Shown here piece by piece: positions 34,958 through 45,577 of a stretch of DNA of 64,000 bases. Every line of letters begins with the position of its first letter. The stretch's first letter is position 1. The DNA is from Candidatus Baltobacteraceae bacterium. Its GTDB lineage: Bacteria > Vulcanimicrobiota > Vulcanimicrobiia > Vulcanimicrobiales > Vulcanimicrobiaceae. Under the pieces are notes generated by a model. It did no database searches and had not been told where the DNA came from. It worked only from the letters and a program-made list of their open reading frames with translations. Made by a program: the position numbers and the translations under genes. The stretch spans positions 1 through 64,000 of the forward strand of contig DASXGW010000013.1 in assembly GCA_036488875.1 (NCBI GenBank). Direction: 5' to 3'.

Positions 34958-37609
34958 ATGTCATTTTTGAAGAGTATTTTCGACGGAAACGAGCGCGAGG
35001 TGGCCCGCGTCAGGCGGACTGCGGTCGCGGTCAACGCCCTTGAAGGCGAGATCTCCGCGCTATCCGACGAGGCGCTGCGCGCCAAGACCGGGGAGTTCCG
35101 CGGCCGTTTGGACGCAGGTGAATCGCTCGACGCGATGTTGCCCGAAGTCTTCGCCGTGGTCCGCGAAGCCGGAAAACGGACGCTCGGCATGCGCCATTTC
35201 GACGTCCAGATCATGGGCGGACAAGTGCTATACGAAGGCCGGATCGCCGAGATGAAAACCGGCGAAGGCAAGACGCTCGTTTCGACGCTGCCTATTTTCG
35301 CGCGAGCTCTCGAAGGACGCGGGGTCCACCTCGTGACCGTCAACGACTACTTGGTGCGTCGCGACGCGGAGTGGATGGGCGCAATCTACCAGTTTTTAGG
35401 CCTCTCCGTCGGCATTATTCAGCACGGGCTCGACCCGGCGGAGCGCCGCGCGGCCTACGCCTGCGACATCACCTACGTTACGAACAACGAAGTCGGTTTC
35501 GATTATCTGCGCGACAACATGGCGTGGCAGGTCGAGGACCTCGTTCAGCGCGAGCTGTACTTCGCGCTCGTCGACGAAGTCGATTCGATTCTGATCGACG
35601 AAGCGCGCACGCCGCTGATCATCAGCGGCCCGTCGCAAGAATCGACCGAGCTCTACCAAAAGTTCGCGCAAATCCTTCCGCGCCTCAAGAAAGAAGAAGA
35701 CTTCACCGTCGACGAGAAGGCGCACGCCGTCCCGATCACGGAAGCCGGCGTCGCGAAGGTCGAGAAGATGCTGGGCATCCAGAATCTCTACGACCAGCGC
35801 AATATCGAGCTGACGCACCAGCTCAACGCGGCCCTCAAGGCGTGGAACTTGTTCCATCGCGATCAGCAGTACATCGTCAAAGACGGTGACGTGATCATCG
35901 TCGACGAGTTCACCGGACGGCTGATGTACGGCCGGCGCTACTCCGACGGCATCCATCAGGCGATCGAGGCGAAGGAAGGCATCAAGGTTCGCGGCGAGGA
36001 TCAGACGCTCGCGACGATTACGTTCCAAAATCTCTTCCGTCTGTACGATCATCTCGCCGGTATGACCGGCACGGCAAAAACCGAAGAACGTGAGTTTCGC
36101 GACATCTACGGCCTCGACGTCGTAGTCGTTCCGACGAACATGCCGATGATCCGTAAGGACAACTCCGACATCGTTTACAAGAGCGAGAAGGCAAAGTTCG
36201 AAGCCGTCGTCGACGAGATCATCGCCGAGCACCAAAAAAACCGTCCGGTTCTCGTCGGCACGCGCTCGATCGAAAAGAGCGAATTGCTGGCCGCGATGCT
36301 GCGCCGCAAAGGCGTCGAATGCAACGTCCTCAACGCCAAATACCACGAGCAGGAAGCCGAGATCATTAAGGATGCGGGACAACCGGCGCAGGTAACCATC
36401 GCTACGAACATGGCGGGCCGCGGTACCGACATCAAGCTCGGTGAGCGCGTCGCGCAAAGCGGCGGACTGCACATCATCGGCACCGAGCGCCACGAGTCGA
36501 GGCGTATCGACAACCAGCTCCGCGGCCGATCGGGACGTCAAGGCGACCCCGGCTCGTCGCGCTTCTACGTTTCGCTGGAGGACGAAGTCATGCGTCTCTT
36601 CGGCGGCGAGCGCATGACGGCAATCATGGATAGGGTCGGCTTTACCGACGAGCAGCCGATCGAATCGGGACTCGTTACGAAGTCGATCGAGCGCGCGCAA
36701 AGTAAAGTCGAAAATCACAACTACGAGATCCGCAAACACGTTCTCGAGTACGACGACGTGATGAACAAGCAGCGCGCGATCATCTACGCCGATCGCCGCG
36801 CCATTCTCGAAGGCAAATTCGATTCGCGGACCTTCCTGCTGCAGACGCTCGAGGCAAAAGTCGACGAGACGGTCGAGCAGAACGCACCGGAGAACGCACA
36901 CCCCAGCGACTGGGGTTTGGGCGAGATGATCAACGAACTCGATATCATCTTCCCCGCCAAGCGCGCCGCGTCGGTGAGCGATCTCGAGAACAAGGATCGC
37001 GAAGAAATTCGCCGTTTCCTCAACGCCAAAGCGCTCGAAGCCTACGAAGCCAAGGAAAACGAGGTGACGCCGGAGATTCTGCGCGTCGTGGAGCAGCGCT
37101 ATCTGCTGCTGCCGATCATCGATCGGCAGTGGGTCGACCATCTCTACGTGATGGATCATCTCAAGACCGGCATCGGCCTTCGCGGGTACGGTCAGAAAGA
37201 TCCGCGTGTGGAGTACGAAAAGGAAGCCTTCGAAATCTTCGAGTCCCTCAAGAACAATATCGCCGACGAAGCGATCAAGGGCGTCTTCCGCGTGCAGATC
37301 GAACACGGGCCGCCGCCCGCGGAGCTGATGGCGCAGCAACACGGAGCGGGACCGCAGTTCGAACCGATTCCGTCGGGTGAAATTCTTCCGCAACCCGCGC
37401 AACAGGGTCGTCTCGCACCGCAAGAGGTCGAGCAGCTTCTCGGCCCGATGCCGGGCACGGATCGCCGGCCCCAGCAGCTCCACACCAACAAGGACGACGA
37501 GTCGCCGGCTAAGCCCATGCAACGCGAACAACCCAAGGTCGGACGCAACGAACTATGTCCCTGTGGAAGCGGCAAGAAGTTCAAAAAATGTCACGGGGCC
37601 GCGGCGTAG
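34958..37609 (+). CDS. secA: Preprotein translocase ATPase SecA
   Basis: Motor of Sec-dependent export. It starts [15 protein letters not shown] and has Walker A MKTGEGKT near residue 100. [27 protein letters not shown], the [19 protein letters not shown] motif and [13 protein letters not shown] follow. The C-terminal SecB/zinc motif [14 protein letters not shown] is intact. At 883 residues it is of normal length. The ATG at 34958 has AGGA about 8 nt upstream. Its own transcript is likely, since it starts 10 nt after the kinase stop. It is convergent with the lipoprotein gene at 37627 with only 17 nt between. Confidence 0.97.
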   Translation: MSFLKSIFDGNEREVARVRRTAVAVNALEGEISALSDEALRAKTGEFRGRLDAGESLDAMLPEVFAVVREAGKRTLGMRHFDVQIMGGQVLYEGRIAEMKTGEGKTLVSTLPIFARALEGRGVHLVTVNDYLVRRDAEWMGAIYQFLGLSVGIIQHGLDPAERRAAYACDITYVTNNEVGFDYLRDNMAWQVEDLVQRELYFALVDEVDSILIDEARTPLIISGPSQESTELYQKFAQILPRLKKEEDFTVDEKAHAVPITEAGVAKVEKMLGIQNLYDQRNIELTHQLNAALKAWNLFHRDQQYIVKDGDVIIVDEFTGRLMYGRRYSDGIHQAIEAKEGIKVRGEDQTLATITFQNLFRLYDHLAGMTGTAKTEEREFRDIYGLDVVVVPTNMPMIRKDNSDIVYKSEKAKFEAVVDEIIAEHQKNRPVLVGTRSIEKSELLAAMLRRKGVECNVLNAKYHEQEAEIIKDAGQPAQVTIATNMAGRGTDIKLGERVAQSGGLHIIGTERHESRRIDNQLRGRSGRQGDPGSSRFYVSLEDEVMRLFGGERMTAIMDRVGFTDEQPIESGLVTKSIERAQSKVENHNYEIRKHVLEYDDVMNKQRAIIYADRRAILEGKFDSRTFLLQTLEAKVDETVEQNAPENAHPSDWGLGEMINELDIIFPAKRAASVSDLENKDREEIRRFLNAKALEAYEAKENEVTPEILRVVEQRYLLLPIIDRQWVDHLYVMDHLKTGIGLRGYGQKDPRVEYEKEAFEIFESLKNNIADEAIKGVFRVQIEHGPPPAELMAQQHGAGPQFEPIPSGEILPQPAQQGRLAPQEVEQLLGPMPGTDRRPQQLHTNKDDESPAKPMQREQPKVGRNELCPCGSGKKFKKCHGAAA

Positions 37610-37626
37610 CGTAAACGCAGGTCTGG

Positions 37627-39948
37627 TCAAGGCCCAAACGCATAGAGTTTATGGTTGAACGAACCGACGAAGACGCGGTTATCGACCAGCGGTGCTCCAA
37701 AGACGCCGCAACTCCCGTACGAAGTGCAGGGCGAGCCGATGATTGTCCCGCTATGCCACAAAAGCACCCCCGTCGCATCGTTGAACGCCCAGAGCTGGTC
37801 GCCTATGCCGTCGGTGAAGTAGACGACTCCGTTTGCAACCGTGGGAGCTTGATTGTCGTTATCCGTCGCGTTCGTCGTGCCGACGCTGGCCTTCCACTGG
37901 AGCGTTAATCCCTTGCAGCCGCCCGCAGTTTGCGCGAATGCATTGAGCCCGTACGCATAGTTTCCGGTCGACTTCGGATTGCCCACGTAGACGAGCCCGG
38001 TAGCCGGATCGAATGCCGGCACTCCGATGAAGTCGCCGATATCCGTGGTCTTGGCGACTTGAATTTGTTGCACCGCCGTAAGGCCGCTTGAGTTTTCCCC
38101 ATAGGTGTAGAGATATCCGTCCTTGTTTTTCGTGGTCGAAAGCTCCGCGGAGCAATTGGGAGTACTATAGAGCATCGGCGTCGCTCCGTAGTCGGAATCG
38201 TTCTTCACGTTGACGCCGTTGATAGTCGCCCCTTCATAGCTTATGAGATTCAGCTGCGGGCTCAGCTCGACGACGGCATCTCCGTACGGATACGTTTCGC
38301 CCATAGTATTAGTCGGGCAGCCGCTTGCGGTCGTCGCTATATTGCCGGTCGCGACCAACACGTCGTTCGTCAGGGGATCGATCGACGCGCCACCCATTCC
38401 CCAAATCCCACCACCGCAATAAACGGTGGCGGATGTACTGGGCGCGGTCCTGCTGGGAAGGAAGGCGGCAACGACCTGGTGTGTTGCCGTACTAATTGCG
38501 ACGATGCGGCCATGCCATGGCGCTCTATCGCAAAAGGCTGCCGTCTCGGCGTAGAGCAAACCGTTACTGGGGTTAAATGTCAGCGCCGAATAGATATGAT
38601 CTTGCGCCGGGGTCCCGATGACGGACTGCGTAATCGGATCGAAGAGAATATTTACCCGCCACTGCTCGACACCCGTGGACATCGAGAGCGCGTGCACGTT
38701 GTCACTGGCGTCAGCGACGTACACGAGGCCGGAGCTCCTGTCGAACGTAGCCGTCCCGGTAATACCGAATTGACCTCCGGGAAGGTCGAGGCAACTGGTG
38801 TGTTGCGGGGCCCCAAAGGTGGAGTTACTCCATAGCACGGCGCCGCTGTCGGCGTTGATTGCATAGAAGACGTTGTTTTCGGCGCCGACGTAGAGTACGT
38901 TCACCGGCGTACCATTCATCGAAACGTTGGTGGCTAGTACCGGCTGGGCGGTGATCGCAGCTCCGAGATCTGTCGGCGTCGCCCATTTTTCGCTCAATCC
39001 GCTCGAAACATTGCTTGCTGTAAGGGTGCTTTCGTTCGGATTATCACCCGTCCGCTGCAAATTGTATCCAAACGTGTTCCAGTCGACATACCCGCTGCTT
39101 TCGGTCCCGGCGGCGTAGTGATTCGCGATCTGGGTGGCCGTCAATGCTCTACCGGCGTAAACGGCCACTTCATCGATGGTCCCCTTGAATGACGGACCGT
39201 TGAGCGCCGGTGCGTTGCCGATCGTCAAGCCGGCTCCTTGATTGGATTTGAAGTCGCGTCCTGCCGGTGCCGGCGCGGTAGCGACCTGCGAACCGTTCAC
39301 GAAAATCCGTGCCGTATGCACATCATACGTTCCGGCAACGTAGTACGTCGTGTTCGGCAAAAGCGGAGTCGGCGCGGCGAGATTCACCGTACCGCCGTCA
39401 AGTGAAAGCGTGACGTTGATCTTTCCGTCCGCCGATAAGAAGAGCCCGTAAAGCGGCGAGGACGACCCGTCGTTACCGTATCCGAGGACGAACGTTTGGT
39501 TCGACGGTACGGAAGCAAATCGTACCCATGCCTCGAACGAGACCACACAACAGGGTCGCAATAACGTCGTAGCCGGTACCGCAACGACGCCGGCTGCGGA
39601 TGCCAGACCCGGAAACGACATCGCGGCGTCGGTGGACGTCGCGATGAGCCCCGGAGCGCTTTCCGCAATAGAGCTGCCGATCTTCCCGCTCAGGGCCCGC
39701 CCCGAAGAATCGTGCGCAGTCGTGCCGGTATCGTCAAGACGGTAGTACGCCGTTGGTGAATCGGCCAGAATGACCTGGGCGTAATCGGCGGACGACTGAA
39801 ACGGGTGAACGTGGAACTTGCCGTTCGCCGGCATTCTCGGTGTAGGAATCGGCGCCGAATCGTGACCGCTGCAACCCGCAAGCAAAGCAAAAGCTACGAG
39901 AATAGATAACGCGGAACGGACTGGCCCGCAAGATCGCCGATCTTTCAT
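37627..39948 (-). CDS. Lipoprotein with LamG-like and PQQ-type beta-propeller domains
   Basis: Predicted outer-envelope lipoprotein with lipobox LAGC, Cys26. A concanavalin/LamG-like domain spans about residues 60-270 (AYYRLDDTGTTAHDSSG, FEAWVRF, GTIDEVAVYAGRALTATQI). It is followed by a PQQ-binding-type propeller with blades such as VLYVGAENNVFYAINADSGAVLW, VYVADASDNVHALS and QLWAFNDATGVLLW. The final blade is VFVGSFNHKLYAFGP. About 773 residues. The ATG at 39948 gives the best signal peptide; an in-frame GTG lies 9 nt earlier. It may bind carbohydrate or act as an adhesin. No enzyme partner is next to it. Confidence 0.85.
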   Translation of the reverse strand: MKDRRSCGPVRSALSILVAFALLAGCSGHDSAPIPTPRMPANGKFHVHPFQSSADYAQVILADSPTAYYRLDDTGTTAHDSSGRALSGKIGSSIAESAPGLIATSTDAAMSFPGLASAAGVVAVPATTLLRPCCVVSFEAWVRFASVPSNQTFVLGYGNDGSSSPLYGLFLSADGKINVTLSLDGGTVNLAAPTPLLPNTTYYVAGTYDVHTARIFVNGSQVATAPAPAGRDFKSNQGAGLTIGNAPALNGPSFKGTIDEVAVYAGRALTATQIANHYAAGTESSGYVDWNTFGYNLQRTGDNPNESTLTASNVSSGLSEKWATPTDLGAAITAQPVLATNVSMNGTPVNVLYVGAENNVFYAINADSGAVLWSNSTFGAPQHTSCLDLPGGQFGITGTATFDRSSGLVYVADASDNVHALSMSTGVEQWRVNILFDPITQSVIGTPAQDHIYSALTFNPSNGLLYAETAAFCDRAPWHGRIVAISTATHQVVAAFLPSRTAPSTSATVYCGGGIWGMGGASIDPLTNDVLVATGNIATTASGCPTNTMGETYPYGDAVVELSPQLNLISYEGATINGVNVKNDSDYGATPMLYSTPNCSAELSTTKNKDGYLYTYGENSSGLTAVQQIQVAKTTDIGDFIGVPAFDPATGLVYVGNPKSTGNYAYGLNAFAQTAGGCKGLTLQWKASVGTTNATDNDNQAPTVANGVVYFTDGIGDQLWAFNDATGVLLWHSGTIIGSPCTSYGSCGVFGAPLVDNRVFVGSFNHKLYAFGP

Positions 39949-40038
39949 TTGCAACACCCCGTAGGAAGGTTTCCCGCAATTCTACTCTCCTCGTGTTCGC
40001 AACGATATGGGCCGAATGGCCAAGGGCCGGTCGCGTTT

Positions 40039-41043
40039 TTAGTACGGGGTCAAGTGGATCGGGGGTTGCTGCGTTGGGAAGATGGGAGCCGTTATGAGGC
40101 CGGCGACCGGCGGTGTGCCGATCGGTGACGAGCCGATCGGGGATGGCGTTATCGGTTGCCAAGGATCCAGCGGCGGATTTGAGATTGGGCCAAAGACCGG
40201 GCCGCCGATAATCGGCGTACCGATGGGAGTCGGCGTGCCGATCGGCGATTGCTGATTTCCGGCGACGAGCGAACCGCCGAGATCGACGTTCTGCGCGTTG
40301 GCTTCAACGTTGACGCCTTGACCCTGAGCGGTGAGCGTCGTTTGAATGCTTCCGCCGTACTGATTTTGCGCTAGAACGGAAAGCGAGCCATTGCCGTTGC
40401 ACGTAACGCTCGCGCCGCTGCCGAGATTGAGCGTCTGTCCCGCGGCGATCGGAATCATGCGATCTCCATCGCGCACGGTGGCTTGTCCTTCGTTGTTCAT
40501 CGACACTGCGACGTTACCGTTGTCGAGCGCAACCGTGGCCGACTGGTTCCACGTCACCCCTTTGGCGTTCGGCGCCGTGACCTGCGTCGAGACCTGATAG
40601 CCGCCGGGAATCGAATTGGAGTCGAGCAGATCGGGCTGAGACGACATGCTGTTCCAATGGCTGCCGTTGAAGGACAGATGCGGGTCGCCGGTGCTCGATC
40701 CCGAGGCGTTGGAAAAGTACTGCTCGTTGCCGTAGCCGTTGCAGCCGCCCGTGTAGCCGCCGTATCCTCCGTATTCGCCGTAGCCGGCGTTGCCCATCAT
40801 CGACTGCAGCATCTGCATGAGCTGTTGCAAGAGGCCCGACAGCGGGCCGAAGAGTGCGGTCTGAGTTGGGTTTTGCTGCATGGCGTCGCTGATTCCCGGC
40901 GGCACGAAGCGCGTGATACCGTCCTGGGTACCGAGCGGCTGAGCGAGCAGATTTTGCGCCGGTGAAAGAACGCTCTCGGCCGCGGTCTCGAGCGGTGCGA
41001 GCGTTGTGGGGCCGAGTTGGCCGTCTAGGGGTTGGACGTACAT
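40039..41043 (-). CDS. Protein with a GDPH site, possibly a DUF1521/MIIA-type self-cleaving domain
   Basis: The 334-residue protein has no classical signal peptide. It has a Gln/Met-rich helical region (residues 60-90), a Gly/Tyr-rich stretch and STGDPHLSFNGSHWN with Asp120-Pro121. The rest reads as beta-strands and ends with Pro/Ile/Gly repeats. Proteins with a DUF1521 (MIIA) domain such as NopE1 self-cleave at a GD-PH site when calcium is present. The same residues also open von Willebrand D domains, so this is a candidate only. The ATG at 41043 has GGAGG 6 nt upstream. It is divergent from prfB. Confidence 0.6.
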   Translation of the reverse strand: MYVQPLDGQLGPTTLAPLETAAESVLSPAQNLLAQPLGTQDGITRFVPPGISDAMQQNPTQTALFGPLSGLLQQLMQMLQSMMGNAGYGEYGGYGGYTGGCNGYGNEQYFSNASGSSTGDPHLSFNGSHWNSMSSQPDLLDSNSIPGGYQVSTQVTAPNAKGVTWNQSATVALDNGNVAVSMNNEGQATVRDGDRMIPIAAGQTLNLGSGASVTCNGNGSLSVLAQNQYGGSIQTTLTAQGQGVNVEANAQNVDLGGSLVAGNQQSPIGTPTPIGTPIIGGPVFGPISNPPLDPWQPITPSPIGSSPIGTPPVAGLITAPIFPTQQPPIHLTPY

Positions 41044-41135
41044 TGCACACCTCCGTCGTGAGTCGCACACCGTTCACGACGGGAGCGCGCGGCGACAAGG
41101 GAGGGCGGCCGAATTCCCGAAAACGCTTTCCCCTC

Positions 41136-42240
41136 ATGAGCGACTCTCAACTTACCGCCATCGCACGTCTCGACGATCGTCTCACGACGCTCAAGGAGCG
41201 TCTTTGACTTCGCCGGTAAGTCGCGCCGCATAAGCGAGCTCGAAGCGCGCTCGCACGCGGAGGGTTTTTGGAACGAGCCCGAGAGCGCTCAGCGCATCAT
41301 GAAGGAGCTCGCCGGCCTCCGCGAGGAGAACGCCAAGATCGAAGCCGCCGCAAAGGCGCTGCAGGACGCGCGCGACGTTCTCGAACTCTTCGGCGACGAC
41401 GACGAGGCCACGCGCGACGTCGATACGGGGATCGCGTCGGCCCAGCAAATCGTCGACGACCTCGAGATGGCCGCCAACTTCGACGGCGAGTTCGACGCGC
41501 ACAACGCCATTCTCAGCGTTTTTGCCGGTGCGGGCGGCGTCGATGCGGCCGATTGGACGCAGATGATGGCGCGCATGTATTTGCGATGGGCCGAGGCCAA
41601 AGGCTTCCAGACGCAAATCGTCGACGAGTCGCCGGCCGAAGAGGCCGGATTGAAATCGATAACGTTCTTCGTGCGCGGCCGCAACGCGTACGGAATGCTC
41701 GAGAGCGAGCGCGGCGTTCACCGGCTCGTTCGCCTCTCGCCGTTCGACGCCGCGCATCGGCGGCACACGTCGTTTGCCGCCGTCGACGTCATTCCCGAGA
41801 TCGAGGCGGACGAAAGCACCGACGTCGAGATTAAATCCGACGACTTGCGCATCGAGACGTTCAAGTCGGGCGGTGCGGGCGGTCAATACGTGAACAAGAC
41901 CGAATCGGCGGTCCGGATCGTGCACCTTCCGAGTGGAATCGTCGTTGCGTCGCAGCAGGAGCGGTCGCAGGCGCAGAACCGCGAGGTCGCGATGAACATC
42001 TTGCGCGCGAAGCTCGTGCAGCGGGCCGCGCGGGAGCACGAGAACAAACTCGCCGGTTTACGCGGGGAGCGCCAGGCCAACGAGTGGGGCAGCCAGATTC
42101 GTTCCTACGTGCTGCAGCCGTACCAACTCGTGAAGGATCATCGCACCGACGTGGAGACCGGCAACGCACAGGCGGTGCTCGACGGGGACATCGATGGGTT
42201 CATTTGGCCATATCTGCTGAAGCGACGCGCGGCAGTCTAG
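41136..42240 (+). CDS. prfB: Peptide chain release factor 2, with programmed +1 frameshift
   Basis: Class I release factor for UAA and UGA. The first 23 codons (MSDSQLTAIARLDDRL...) end at an in-frame TGA at 41205-41207. The frame then shifts +1 at CTT-TGA-C, and the rest reads DFAGKSRRISELEARSHAEGFW onward. AAGGAG lies just before the shift site, as in other bacteria. The SPF anticodon-like tripeptide (RLSPFDAAHRRHTSF) identifies RF2, and GGAGGQYVNKTESAVR is the catalytic GGQ loop. The regulation is autogenous: low RF2 favours frameshifting. The start has no clear Shine-Dalgarno. Confidence 0.95.
41190..41208 (+). promoter_or_regulatory. prfB: RF2 programmed frameshift site
   Basis: The sequence has the SD-like AAGGAG, then CGT, then the slippery CTT before TGA C, ending at 41208. 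In E. coli the same order (SD, CUU, UGA, C) drives +1 shifting when RF2 is scarce. Coding continues in the +1 frame without a break to the GGQ domain. Confidence 0.92.
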
Positions 42241-43592
42241 AACGTCGCGTTAGCGACGGGCTGCTTTGGCTGGGCTGCCTTCTTTACGCAGCGCTTTTCA
42301 CGTTTCTTGGCGCCGTCAAGTACGCCGCTCACCGCAATCTCGTCGATTTCGGTATCTTCCAGCAGACGGTAGCGAGCGCGTTCGGATGTTTTTGTAACCC
42401 GCTCGAGGGAAGCCACTGGGCCTTCCACTTCTCGCCCATCCTCTATCTCGCCGCCGCTGCCGTTGCCGTCGTCCACTCGCCGCTGACGCTGGTCGCGCTG
42501 CAAGCAATCGCGGGGGCGTTGTGCGCTCCACCGGTATATGGCATCGTCAGGGCGCGCGCGGACGTTTCGACCGCGCGTCTCGCGGCCGTCGTTGCGTGGC
42601 TGTATCCGCCGCTGGCCGGCCTGGTGTTCGGAGATTTTCACGAAAATGGGTTCGCGCCCGCGGCGGTGGCATGGAGCCTCTACGCATTCGACGCCGGCGC
42701 CCTCACGATATCGGGTCTGTTTGCGGCGGTCGTGCTCGCCGTCAAAGAAGATCAGGCGATCTTCTTGGCCTGCGCCGAACTGGGCATGGCGTTTGCGTAC
42801 CGCGGCGACGCGCGCCGGTGGCGGTTTGCCGTGGGTGTTGCGCTCGTCTCGCTGGCGGTCGAAGCCGTGTTCTTTCTCGTCATCGAGCCGCACGCGAACG
42901 CGTTGCCGGCGTGGCAGCCCACTCGTTTCTTCGCATGGACGGGCGCGGACCGGCACGCACTGTTTCCGCGCGGCATTTTAGAACGAATCGGATTCCTCGC
43001 GTTGATCCTCGCGCCGCTTGCGTTCGTTCCCCTGCGGACTCGCGCGATCGTTATCACGCTTGCTCCGCTGGTTGAAGTGCTCGCATCGCGCATGAGCACC
43101 ACGTTTACGCTCGGGTCGCACTACGCGGGTGCCTGGATCGGTTACGTACTCGTTGCGTTCGCTACGGGTATCGGTCAGTTGGCGGAGCGCAATCGTGCGC
43201 GACTGACGCTCTATTGGGCCCTGGGGCTGTGCGTCGTCGAGTTCGCGGTGGCAAATCCGCTGCATCCGGGATTGAACCTGCGCGCGCGCCAGGCGCGCGA
43301 CGTCGCGCTCGACGCGGCGTTGGCACGAATACCGCGCGACGCAAGCGTAGCAACGCAAGAAGAAGCCTACACGCACCTCGCGCTCGACGACCCCTACGTG
43401 CGTCTGCTTCCGGAAGACCCGCGGGTCGAAACGCAGGCGTGCTTCGTTTTGATCGATCGGGACTTTCCGAATTCGCCGCGGCTGCGAGAATACGGGAGTG
43501 CGCTTACAACCCTCGTGCGTAACGGCGTCTACGTGCCCGTTGGGAAGGAAGGCGGTATCGAGCTGTATCGCCGCTCGGCGCGATGCCGCTAG
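42204..43592 (+). CDS. DUF2079-family multi-pass membrane protein
   Basis: The protein of about 460 residues has 8-10 hydrophobic segments. It starts with LLWLGCLLYAALFTFLGAVKYAAHRNLVDFGIFQQTVASAFGC. This is the DUF2079 pattern, close to GT-C type glycosyltransferases, including the DFGIFQQ acidic segment and FHFSPILYLAA. It ends with a soluble domain (VATQEEAYTHLALDDPYVRLLPED). The true start is unclear. TTG 42204 overlaps prfB by 37 nt, and later starts are non-standard. Its stop overlaps that of the next, convergent gene (CTAG). Confidence 0.83.
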   Translation: MAISAEATRGSLERRVSDGLLWLGCLLYAALFTFLGAVKYAAHRNLVDFGIFQQTVASAFGCFCNPLEGSHWAFHFSPILYLAAAAVAVVHSPLTLVALQAIAGALCAPPVYGIVRARADVSTARLAAVVAWLYPPLAGLVFGDFHENGFAPAAVAWSLYAFDAGALTISGLFAAVVLAVKEDQAIFLACAELGMAFAYRGDARRWRFAVGVALVSLAVEAVFFLVIEPHANALPAWQPTRFFAWTGADRHALFPRGILERIGFLALILAPLAFVPLRTRAIVITLAPLVEVLASRMSTTFTLGSHYAGAWIGYVLVAFATGIGQLAERNRARLTLYWALGLCVVEFAVANPLHPGLNLRARQARDVALDAALARIPRDASVATQEEAYTHLALDDPYVRLLPEDPRVETQACFVLIDRDFPNSPRLREYGSALTTLVRNGVYVPVGKEGGIELYRRSARCR

Positions 43593-44509
43593 CCGGGTTG
43601 CGGCTCCGTCAGGATCAGCGTATCGTCGGGCACGAACGTCGATAATCCGGCATCGATGCGTGCGACCGAGCGTACGTTTTCGAACGAGACGCTCGCCGAG
43701 CTGTACCCGTGCTTTTTCAACTGGATCGGAGCGAGCGCCGTCTCGGTTGCGATGTACGACGCTTCGCCGATCCGATCGAAGGTGATCGACCACGGAACTG
43801 CCGTTCCCGGCCCCGTTACAAAGTTCAATGCCTCGACGAGCTTGATCGGAGCGTACGTTCGCGTATCGACCCAAAGCTCGCGTAAACGAAAGCGCCCCGG
43901 ATCGCGCAGCGGCTGCAATCGCAGATGATAGGCCGGCCGCGTCGCGGCGTTCTCTATCCCGACGAGCGAGATGGCATAGGTTCGCGACCGCGCCTCGACG
44001 ACGGCAATTTCGCGCAGCCCGGACGTCGGTTCGGGCGCCGGCGCCGGTCGATTTCGCGGCATCGGATCGCGGAACGCTTGCCGGATTTCTTCCACGAGCT
44101 GCGCGTCGTTGGGCTCGCTCTCGGCGCAGCCGCGCGGCGTCGTTCCCAAGCCGAATGAATAGTTCGGTGCGAGCATCGGTATGCCCAGGAAATCCATCCC
44201 GGCGTTCGTGCTGTGGATACGATCGAATGGAGAGACGAGCCCGAAGCCGCCCGGCGCGTAATAGGGATGCGCCTCTTCGTAGTCGCTTACCGAGTTGAAG
44301 TGAACGACGTCCTGGACCGCGTCGTAAGCGCTGCGATAGCGCTCGGTTTTTTGCCGGCCGTTTTCGGTGACGGTTACGGCAACGTCGTAGGCTAGAAGCT
44401 CGGGATAGCGCTGTGATTCCCAAGCCAACCGCGTTTTGCCGAATATTTCATAACCGGCGTTCGAGTCTGCCTGAAGCGTCGCCGCTGCCAAGACCAACGC
44501 GGTGAGCAT
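43589..44509 (-). CDS. Predicted secreted protein, unknown function
   Basis: The 306-residue protein has a short hydrophobic N-terminus (LTALVLAAATLQA) that would be cleaved near residue 14. It has alternating strands typical of an extracytoplasmic beta-rich domain (YDVAVTVTENGRQKTERYRSAYD, YAISLVGIENAATRPAYHLRLQPL, IKLVEALNFVTGP). It recalls LolA-like folds, but no motif proves this. One Cys is present. It lies just downstream of the GT9 gene on the same strand. Its start may lie a few codons upstream, where the frame stays open. Confidence 0.65.
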   Translation of the reverse strand: MLTALVLAAATLQADSNAGYEIFGKTRLAWESQRYPELLAYDVAVTVTENGRQKTERYRSAYDAVQDVVHFNSVSDYEEAHPYYAPGGFGLVSPFDRIHSTNAGMDFLGIPMLAPNYSFGLGTTPRGCAESEPNDAQLVEEIRQAFRDPMPRNRPAPAPEPTSGLREIAVVEARSRTYAISLVGIENAATRPAYHLRLQPLRDPGRFRLRELWVDTRTYAPIKLVEALNFVTGPGTAVPWSITFDRIGEASYIATETALAPIQLKKHGYSSASVSFENVRSVARIDAGLSTFVPDDTLILTEPQPG

Positions 44510-44566
44510 AGGCCAAGCAATGCGCGCGTGCGCGCGCGGCGCCCTTCTCGCCGGCTGAAGATTGCG

Positions 44567-45538
44567 TTAGATCAGCTGTGCCAAAGCGCGGGCCGTTCCG
44601 ATCGGCCAGTCGCCATCGGCGCGTACGATGCGGTGCGATGCGGCCCACGGCGACCAGCGTGCGACTTGCAGCCCAAAGTCGCGGCCCGGCGGAAAGACTG
44701 CAACGACCGGCGTTCCCACGAAACCAGCGACGTGCAGCGCGCCGGAATCCGGTACGACGATCGCCCTGGCGGCACCGATCGCCGACTTCCAGGGCTCGAG
44801 CGCGGCGAAGCGCTCGACGCGCATCCTCGTTGCAGTCTCGACGCGAGCGGCGTAGGCCGATTCAATTTCGGATGCGATCAGCCGCAACTCGCGCAACGCG
44901 CTGCAACGCTCGATCAGCTCGATGACGGATGCAAACGGCATGCCGAGCCGTTCCCACTTATCGGAAATCTGGACCGCGACTCGATCGTCCGGCGGGGGTT
45001 CGGTTTCGAGCACGAGCGGGCGCAGGCGCCGCAGGTCGCGCGACGGCTGCGCGTCGCCGAGTAATGGCGCGCCGAGCCGAAACAACACCTCGCACTCGTG
45101 CGGTGCCCGCGGGTCGAGACCGGCGCTGCGATAAACGCGCACGTTGATGCAGCTGCGCGACCACAGCGTCTTCAACGGCTTGCCCCAGAGATTGGTAAAC
45201 CCCACGCGCAGCGGTGCTTGCGTCTCGCGCGCCAGACGGTAGCCGGCCGGGTCTTCGGTCGCCACGAGCACGTGCGTGTAGTCACGCGCTCGCAATCCTT
45301 GCCCCAACCGGTCGATTGCGGCCAGATTATCCGCGTCGTCAGATCGTTGGCGCACTCCGGCGGCGATGACGACGTCGCGCACCGCGCGGCTGGAAAACAC
45401 GCCGGCATTAGACGGGCGCAGCACCACGTCGGCCGGGATGGCGCGTTCCCGGAACGCATCGAGCAGCGGAACCAGCGCCAGCGCATCACCGATCGCGTCG
45501 AGGCGGATGACGAGCACCGACGGGGAAGTGGGGGGCAT
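44567..45538 (-). CDS. Glycosyltransferase family 9 (heptosyltransferase-like)
   Basis: GT-B fold enzyme of the family that adds heptoses or other sugars to LPS cores. The N-terminus VLVIRLDAIGDALALVPLLDAFRE is the family signature. The C-terminal half has AIGAARAIVVPDSGALHVAGFVGTPVVAVFPPG, the donor-binding part. Length 323 residues is normal. It supports a diderm with a surface polysaccharide, though the acceptor is unknown. The ATG at 45538 is divergent from ybjQ, with 39 nt between. Confidence 0.92.
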   Translation of the reverse strand: MPPTSPSVLVIRLDAIGDALALVPLLDAFRERAIPADVVLRPSNAGVFSSRAVRDVVIAAGVRQRSDDADNLAAIDRLGQGLRARDYTHVLVATEDPAGYRLARETQAPLRVGFTNLWGKPLKTLWSRSCINVRVYRSAGLDPRAPHECEVLFRLGAPLLGDAQPSRDLRRLRPLVLETEPPPDDRVAVQISDKWERLGMPFASVIELIERCSALRELRLIASEIESAYAARVETATRMRVERFAALEPWKSAIGAARAIVVPDSGALHVAGFVGTPVVAVFPPGRDFGLQVARWSPWAASHRIVRADGDWPIGTARALAQLI

Positions 45539-45577
45539 GCTGCACTCTGCGACCGTCGCCCGGAGGACGCCTGCTCG

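Noticed and set aside
35396-37531. Long minus-strand open frame opposite secA
   Set aside because: It is an antisense shadow in GC-rich DNA: rich in Arg, Asp and Val with no domain, while secA on the plus strand has all its motifs.
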